DNA from: Moraxellaceae bacterium
GTDB taxonomy: Bacteria > Pseudomonadota > Gammaproteobacteria > Pseudomonadales > Moraxellaceae
DNA: 10,160 nt
Reading direction: 5' to 3'
NCBI GenBank assembly: GCA_030684415.1
Contig: JAUXNL010000046.1
Location: 1 to 10,160, forward strand
Every line of letters starts with the position of its first letter. Positions within the stretch are counted from its first letter, which is position 1. The translations under genes and the position numbers were made by a program. Below, one piece after another: positions 6,069-10,160 of the stretch. The notes under the pieces are model-generated. The model had not been told where the DNA came from and ran no database searches. It saw only the letters and a program-made list of their open reading frames with translations.

Positions 6069-6100
6069 CACGAGCGTCCGACCGACGAAGAGAGAACCCC

Positions 6101-6949
6101 ATGCGCCCTGTCGTGCTGTGCTTTTCCGGGCTGGACCCCTCAGGTGGCGCCGGCCTGCAAGCCGACATCGAAGCCATTGCCGCCCTGGGCGGCCATGCCG
6201 CCGTGATCTGCACCGCGCTGACCGTGCAGGATTCGCAGCGGGTCTACGGGTTTGAGGCCGTCTCCGCTGATCTCATCCGCCGCCAGGCGGAGGCCGTGCT
6301 CGCCGACCTTCCGGTGGCGGCCATCAAGCTCGGCATGCTGGGCTCCGGGGCGATCGCTGATGTGATTGGCGCGTTGCTGGAGTTGCACCCACAGATTCCG
6401 GTCGTGCTTGATCCGGTGTTGGCGGCCAACTCAGGCGGCTCGCTGGCGAGTGATGATCTCGCCCAGGGCCTTTTCCGCCTTTTCCCGCAGGCGACCGTGA
6501 TAACGCCTAATTCGGTTGAGGCCCGCCGGCTGGCGGAAACTGCCAGCCTGCATGACAGCATTACGGCGCTGCAGGCGCGCGGCGCCCGGCACATCCTGCT
6601 CAAAGGGGGCCATGAGGCCGGCGACCGTATCCTCAACCGGCTTTACGGCCCTGACGGACTGATGGCCGAGAGCCTGACGCCCCGTTTGACGGGTGAGTTT
6701 CATGGCTCTGGCTGCACACTGGCCTCAGCGCTGGCAGCAGGGCTCGCGGCCGGACTGCCACTGACAGAAGCAGTGAAGGAGGCGGAAGCCTTTGTTGCGC
6801 AAGCGCTCGCGCGCGCTGACCGTCCGCGCACGCAGGGCCAGTTCCTGCCCGTGCGGATAACGTCCGAGGGCCGCACTGAAGCAGGTTTCTGCGCCGCCAC
6901 AGTCCCTACAGGCAAGAAAGCCCCTACAGGCGCAGAAACCCCGACATGA
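6101..6949 (+). CDS. thiD: Hydroxymethylpyrimidine/phosphomethylpyrimidine kinase
   Basis: Ribokinase-fold cytoplasmic kinase that phosphorylates HMP and HMP-P to HMP-PP, the pyrimidine half of thiamin. The 282-residue product shows SGLDPSGGAGLQADIEA (residues 9-25), KLGMLGS (76-82), VLDPVLAANSGGSL (102-115), TPNSVEA (135-141), LLKGGH (166-171) and the anion-hole/catalytic motif GSGCTLASA (202-210) with Cys205. ATG 6101 follows an AGAGAG-type site and a 32-nt gap after hemJ; the frame stays open further upstream only as a shadow across hemJ. It is about 15 residues longer than the roughly 266 of E. coli ThiD. The extra tail (about 255-282) is low in complexity, with repeated PTG, and lies over a perfect inverted repeat. 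Its stop overlaps the thiE start as ATGA. Confidence 0.95.
   Translation: MRPVVLCFSGLDPSGGAGLQADIEAIAALGGHAAVICTALTVQDSQRVYGFEAVSADLIRRQAEAVLADLPVAAIKLGMLGSGAIADVIGALLELHPQIPVVLDPVLAANSGGSLASDDLAQGLFRLFPQATVITPNSVEARRLAETASLHDSITALQARGARHILLKGGHEAGDRILNRLYGPDGLMAESLTPRLTGEFHGSGCTLASALAAGLAAGLPLTEAVKEAEAFVAQALARADRPRTQGQFLPVRITSEGRTEAGFCAATVPTGKKAPTGAETPT
6884..6940 (+). repeat. Perfect 12-bp inverted repeat before the thiE start
   Basis: GGTTTCTGCGCC (6884-6895) and GGCGCAGAAACC (6929-6940) are exact reverse complements with a 33-nt loop. The loop holds a 10-nt direct repeat, CCCTACAGGC, at 6904-6913 and 6922-6931. The whole lies in the 3' end of thiD, and the right arm ends 5 nt before the thiE ATG. 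In mRNA it would cover the thiE ribosome-binding region. It could be a translation-coupling hairpin or a small repeat element that has lengthened thiD. Confidence 0.75.
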
Positions 6950-7554
6950 AAGGACTCTATGCCGTGACCGATAGCGTCCTGCTCGCCGACCGCCTGCTGC
7001 CTTCCGTGCGTGCGGCACTTTCGGGTGGCGCCATGGTCGTGCAGTACCGCGATAAATCCGGCAGTGCGGTCAAGCGCCGCGCAGAGGCCGAGTCCTTGCT
7101 CGCGCTCTGCCGCGAATTCAGACGTCCGCTGCTGATCAATGATGATGTTGAGCTGGCCCTGGCGATTGGAGCCGATGGCGTGCATCTTGGCCGAGGCGAC
7201 GGTTCACTGCGGCGCGCGCGCGAGCGTCTGGGCAACAGCGCCATCATCGGTGCGACCTGCCACGACTCCCTCAGCTATGCCGAGGAGGCCGTTGCGAGCG
7301 GCGCCAGCTATCTCGCCTTCGGCGCCATCCATGCATCCACCACCAAACCGGGCGCCGCCACAGCAAGCCTGACAACACTGTATGAGGCTCGCCGCTATGG
7401 CCTGCCCGTAGTGGCGATAGGCGGAATTAGCACCGATAATGCCGCGCCTGTCATCGCCGCCGGCGCAGACTGCGTGGCAGTCGTCAGCGGACTCTGGCAG
7501 GCGGCCGACATCGCGGCATGTGCGCGAGAATTTTCCCGGCTTTTTTGCGCGTGA
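6946..7554 (+). CDS. thiE: Thiamin-phosphate synthase
   Basis: TIM-barrel enzyme joining HMP-PP and the thiazole phosphate to give thiamin monophosphate, directly after the ThiD reaction. The 202-residue product has LYAVTD (4-9), the substrate motif VQYRDK (32-37), LLINDD (62-67), GVHLG (78-82), IGATCH (101-106), FGAIHASTTKPGA (125-137, the flexible loop with TTK) and VAIGGIS (156-162), close to the usual length of about 210. The start overlaps the thiD stop as ATGA and has no clear Shine-Dalgarno sequence, so its translation probably depends on ribosomes finishing thiD. It is followed by 134 bp before hemL. No TPP riboswitch is visible in front of thiD or thiE. Confidence 0.95.
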   Translation: MKGLYAVTDSVLLADRLLPSVRAALSGGAMVVQYRDKSGSAVKRRAEAESLLALCREFRRPLLINDDVELALAIGADGVHLGRGDGSLRRARERLGNSAIIGATCHDSLSYAEEAVASGASYLAFGAIHASTTKPGAATASLTTLYEARRYGLPVVAIGGISTDNAAPVIAAGADCVAVVSGLWQAADIAACAREFSRLFCA

Positions 7555-7688
7555 GCGCTGTTGTTGCCTGAGTATCGGATTGCCTGCACCTGAAGCCCGT
7601 CGCGCCAACCAGCGTCGCCGTGGCAACGTCTGATCAACCCCAGCATGCGGATGCCTTCCGCGCTTACCTGACCTTACCGAGTTTTGAC
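7555..7688 (+). other. thiE-hemL spacer, no clear signal
   Basis: This is the only sizeable gap in the right-hand gene run. I see no terminator: the T-run at 7541-7546 precedes rather than follows its small GCGC hairpin. No convincing promoter, tRNA or leader peptide is visible. The hemL frame is open back to a GTG at 7620, but that extension does not look like HemL sequence. Confidence 0.5.
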
Positions 7689-8966
7689 ATGAGCCGATCC
7701 GATGAGCTGTTCACCGCCGCCTGCCGCCATATTCCGGGCGGTGTGAACTCGCCCGTGCGCGCGTTTCGAGGCGTTGGCGGGACGCCCGTATTTTTCGCAC
7801 GCGCCAACGGCGCCTACCTCTTTGACGCAGACGGCCGTGAATACATCGACTATGTAGGCTCCTGGGGCCCCGCCATCCTCGGTCATGCCCACCCGGACGT
7901 GATTCGCGAAGTACAAGAAGCTGCCGTCAACGGCCTCACCTTCGGCGCGCCCACCGAGCTGGAAATCACCATGGCCGACAAAGTTTGCGAGCTCCTGCCG
8001 TCAATGGACATGGTGCGCATGGTGAGCTCGGGCACCGAAGCCACCATGAGCGCGATCCGCCTTGCTCGTGGCTACACCGGGCGCGACGTGCTGGTGAAAT
8101 TCGAAGGCTGCTACCACGGCCACGCCGACTCGCTGCTGGTCAAGGCCGGCTCCGGCGCACTGACCCTGGGGGTGCCCAGTTCAGCCGGCGTGCCGGAAAG
8201 TCTGGCGCAGCACACGATCACACTGGAGTTCAACAACTTAGAGCAGACGGAAGATTTTTTCCGTACCCGCGGCGAAGAAGTGGCCTGCATCATCGTTGAG
8301 CCGGTGGCAGGCAATATGAACTGCATTCCACCCGCCCCGGGATTTCTGGAGGGCTTGCGCGCGCTCTGCGACACCTATGGCGCCGTGCTGATTTTTGATG
8401 AAGTCATGACGGGTTTTCGTGTTGCGCTCGGTGGTGCACAGGCACATTACGGCGTGAGGCCTGACCTCACCACCCTCGGAAAAGTCATCGGTGGTGGCAT
8501 GCCTGTCGGTGCGTTTGGTGGCCGGCGCGAGATCATGGAAAAAATCGCACCCTTAGGCCCGGTCTATCAGGCCGGCACGCTCTCCGGCAATCCGATTGCC
8601 ATGCGCGCCGGCCTGAAAACGCTTGAGCTGATTTCCGCACCAGGATTTTTCAGCGCACTGAGCGCAAAAACCGCCTCACTTTGCGCCGCACTGGAAAAAG
8701 CCGCCAGCGACAATGGCGTGGCCCTGACCACCAATCAAGTCGGCGGCATGTTCGGCCTGTTCTTTACCGACAAAAAAGTCAGCCGTTATAGCGACGCCAC
8801 CGCCTGCGACGTGGACGCCTTCAAGCATTTCTTCCACGCCATGCTTGATGAGGGGGTCTATCTTGCGCCCTCCGCATTCGAGGCCGGCTTTGTTTCCGCT
8901 GCCCACAGCGACGCTGATATCGCCGCCACGGCAGCTGCCGCCTCTCGCGCTCTGCGCAAAGGCTGA
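7689..8966 (+). CDS. hemL: Glutamate-1-semialdehyde 2,1-aminomutase
   Basis: PLP-dependent cytoplasmic enzyme that converts glutamate-1-semialdehyde to 5-aminolevulinate, the committed tetrapyrrole precursor in the C5 pathway. From ATG 7689 the product is 425 residues against 426 in E. coli. The PLP lysine is Lys265 in LGKVIGGGMPVGAFGG, the same position as in E. coli. Other family blocks are IPGGVNSPVRAF near the start, SSGTEATMSAIRLARGYTGR, CYHGHAD and IFDEVMTGFR. The GTG at 7620 would add 23 residues without family similarity, so the later ATG is preferred, although its ribosome-binding site (only GAG about 7 nt upstream) is weak. The order thiD-thiE-hemL matches the Pseudomonas order I recall. 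The next gene starts 6 nt after its stop. Confidence 0.97.
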   Translation: MSRSDELFTAACRHIPGGVNSPVRAFRGVGGTPVFFARANGAYLFDADGREYIDYVGSWGPAILGHAHPDVIREVQEAAVNGLTFGAPTELEITMADKVCELLPSMDMVRMVSSGTEATMSAIRLARGYTGRDVLVKFEGCYHGHADSLLVKAGSGALTLGVPSSAGVPESLAQHTITLEFNNLEQTEDFFRTRGEEVACIIVEPVAGNMNCIPPAPGFLEGLRALCDTYGAVLIFDEVMTGFRVALGGAQAHYGVRPDLTTLGKVIGGGMPVGAFGGRREIMEKIAPLGPVYQAGTLSGNPIAMRAGLKTLELISAPGFFSALSAKTASLCAALEKAASDNGVALTTNQVGGMFGLFFTDKKVSRYSDATACDVDAFKHFFHAMLDEGVYLAPSAFEAGFVSAAHSDADIAATAAAASRALRKG

Positions 8967-8972
8967 CGACAC

Positions 8973-10157
8973 ATGCACGCAGACGACAGCCTGCCGACAC
9001 GCCGCTGGCGCCTGACGCCAGCGCGTGCTGTCGTGCTGTCTGTACTGCTGCACTTTGTCGTCGTGATCGGCAGTGAAATCACCCTGCCGGATCTCTACAC
9101 ACCACCCGATGAAATCCTGTCACGCCAGCAACCGGAAACCGTTCAGCGTGTACGATTGAGTGTGGCGCCCAAGCCAAAAGCCGAGATTGCCGGTCCGCGC
9201 TTCATCGCCGCTCCCAAGCCTGAAGTCGTCGAGAAAAAAGCAGACAACCCCACGCCAGAAACCGGGGCCGAAGGCAGCGGTGGTGAAGCGGCAGAGCTGC
9301 AGGACATCGCACCCGAGGCGGGCGAGTCGGCCAGCACGGGGAGCGACGAGAGTGGCAGTCCGGCAGGCGCTCCGCTTCCTCCTGATCCTGAGCCGGCCCC
9401 TGCCTTCCCGGTGCAGTTGCGGGCCGAACTCGAATTGCGCTTCAACGGCTTCACCGCGATCGCCACTCAAGAGTGGGTCATGGAAGGCCACCGCTATGCC
9501 ATCACGGTCAGCGGCTCGAAATTCGGCTTCAAAGCGCGTTTGCAAAGTGAAGGCGGCATCAGCAGTGACGGCGGACTGGAACCCGAACGCTACTCACTCA
9601 GCATCAATGACCGTGTCCGGAATTTCGCGGAATACCGCAACGGCGTACTGACCCACGGCAAGCCAGACAACATCCGCACGACCGCCGTGGCCAGTGCGCC
9701 GCAAGACATGACCAGTCTGCCATTTCATGTCGCCGTTACCTTCACCGGCAAACCACAAACACTGATGGTTACCACCGGCAACAGCGTGTACGAGGTGCGT
9801 CTGGTGCTCGACGCCGAAGAAACCATCAAGCTCCCGGCCGGCACCTTCCGCACCCTGCATTTGCGTGGCGAGCGCTTTAATCCTACGGACGGCACATTGC
9901 TGGCGGGCTATGAAGTGTGGCTGGCACCTGACTATCTGAACTATCCCGTGAAGTTCATTGGCCGCACCGGCAAAGGTGACACGGTGGAATACCGTGTGCG
10001 CCATCTTGAGCTTGAAGGCAAAACCGTTCTGGGCGAAAGCACCAAAGGACTGGCTCTGCCCGATGACGACGACATTCCGGAATGGCTGCGCCAGCGCAGC
10101 GAATACGCCCCCGGCACAAGCGCACCGGCTGCGCCTGCAGCTCCTGCCGCCCCCTGA
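8973..10157 (+). CDS. DUF3108 protein with TonB-like N-terminal anchor
   Basis: Function unknown. The 394-residue product begins with a basic stretch and one hydrophobic helix (about residues 17-34, ending LLHFVVVIGSEI) that resembles the signal-anchor of TonB-type proteins. Next comes a long Pro/Glu/Ala/Gly-rich spacer (about 45-145). A beta-rich domain from about 148 to 360 has the DUF3108 pattern (LELRFNGF near its start; TFRTLHLRGERF; GYEVWLAPDYLNYPVKF). The C-terminus is a short (AAP)3 tail. The topology suggests a periplasmic or outer-envelope role reached through an inner-membrane anchor. It starts 6 nt after hemL with AAAGG inside the hemL end, so the two are likely co-transcribed. 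It is not a true TonB, since the C-terminal TonB domain is absent. Confidence 0.8.
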   Translation: MHADDSLPTRRWRLTPARAVVLSVLLHFVVVIGSEITLPDLYTPPDEILSRQQPETVQRVRLSVAPKPKAEIAGPRFIAAPKPEVVEKKADNPTPETGAEGSGGEAAELQDIAPEAGESASTGSDESGSPAGAPLPPDPEPAPAFPVQLRAELELRFNGFTAIATQEWVMEGHRYAITVSGSKFGFKARLQSEGGISSDGGLEPERYSLSINDRVRNFAEYRNGVLTHGKPDNIRTTAVASAPQDMTSLPFHVAVTFTGKPQTLMVTTGNSVYEVRLVLDAEETIKLPAGTFRTLHLRGERFNPTDGTLLAGYEVWLAPDYLNYPVKFIGRTGKGDTVEYRVRHLELEGKTVLGESTKGLALPDDDDIPEWLRQRSEYAPGTSAPAAPAAPAAP

Positions 10158-10160
10158 TTT

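Noticed and set aside
5597..6100. 168-codon upstream extension of the thiD frame across hemJ
   Set aside because: HemJ is clearly encoded in another frame here. ThiD homology starts at the ATG at 6101, and the extension has no family resemblance.
6069..6100. TPP riboswitch upstream of thiD
   Set aside because: Only 32 nt separate hemJ and thiD and the conserved thi-box words are absent; there is no room for the aptamer outside hemJ.

Overview
This window reads as core chromosome of a gammaproteobacterium with moderately high G+C. The left half, read on the minus strand as argC - coiled-coil membrane protein - bactofilin - erpA, with anmK convergent and tyrS beyond it pointing into ribosomal-RNA-type promoters, resembles the arrangement I recall around tyrS/anmK/erpA/argC in Pseudomonas. 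The order thiD - thiE - hemL in the right half is also a Pseudomonas-type order. The species cannot be named from the sequence. I see no phage, transposase, CRISPR array, tRNA or other sign of horizontal transfer.

Layout. (1) Positions 1-258 hold no gene but carry two strong tandem promoters on the minus strand. Each has a TTGACT/TTGACA -35, an exact 16-bp spacer, a TATAAT/TAGAAT -10 and a GCGCC discriminator, the pattern of growth-rate-controlled rRNA promoters. They fire out of the left edge, probably into an rrn operon. (2) tyrS (minus) and anmK (plus) diverge from an 88-bp spacer. (3) anmK converges on erpA across about 195 bp that contains a degenerate inverted-repeat (REP-like) element and a good hairpin terminator for erpA. 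(4) The minus-strand operon argC - DUF6776-like gene - bactofilin - erpA has an extra internal promoter before erpA. That promoter carries a near-perfect type 1 IscR operator over its -35 box. (5) A 140-bp divergent spacer separates argC from a plus-strand run hemJ - thiD - thiE - hemL - DUF3108/TonB-like gene. This run is tightly packed except for 134 bp before hemL, and it may continue past the right edge.

How the genes work together. Most are housekeeping genes: tyrosyl-tRNA charging (tyrS) next to probable rRNA transcription; recycling of cell-wall anhydro-MurNAc (anmK); A-type Fe-S cluster delivery (erpA); arginine synthesis (argC); two steps of heme synthesis, GSA aminomutase (hemL) and protoporphyrinogen oxidase (hemJ); and two of thiamin synthesis (thiD, thiE). 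The bactofilin and its membrane-anchored coiled-coil neighbour are a plausible cell-envelope scaffold pair. The last gene is an envelope protein with a TonB-like anchor.

I found no new multi-gene system. The observations most worth a second look are regulatory: the paired rRNA-type promoters with phased A-tracts upstream, the IscR site at erpA, the REP-like element, and a perfect 12-bp inverted repeat in the thiD tail just before the thiE start codon.
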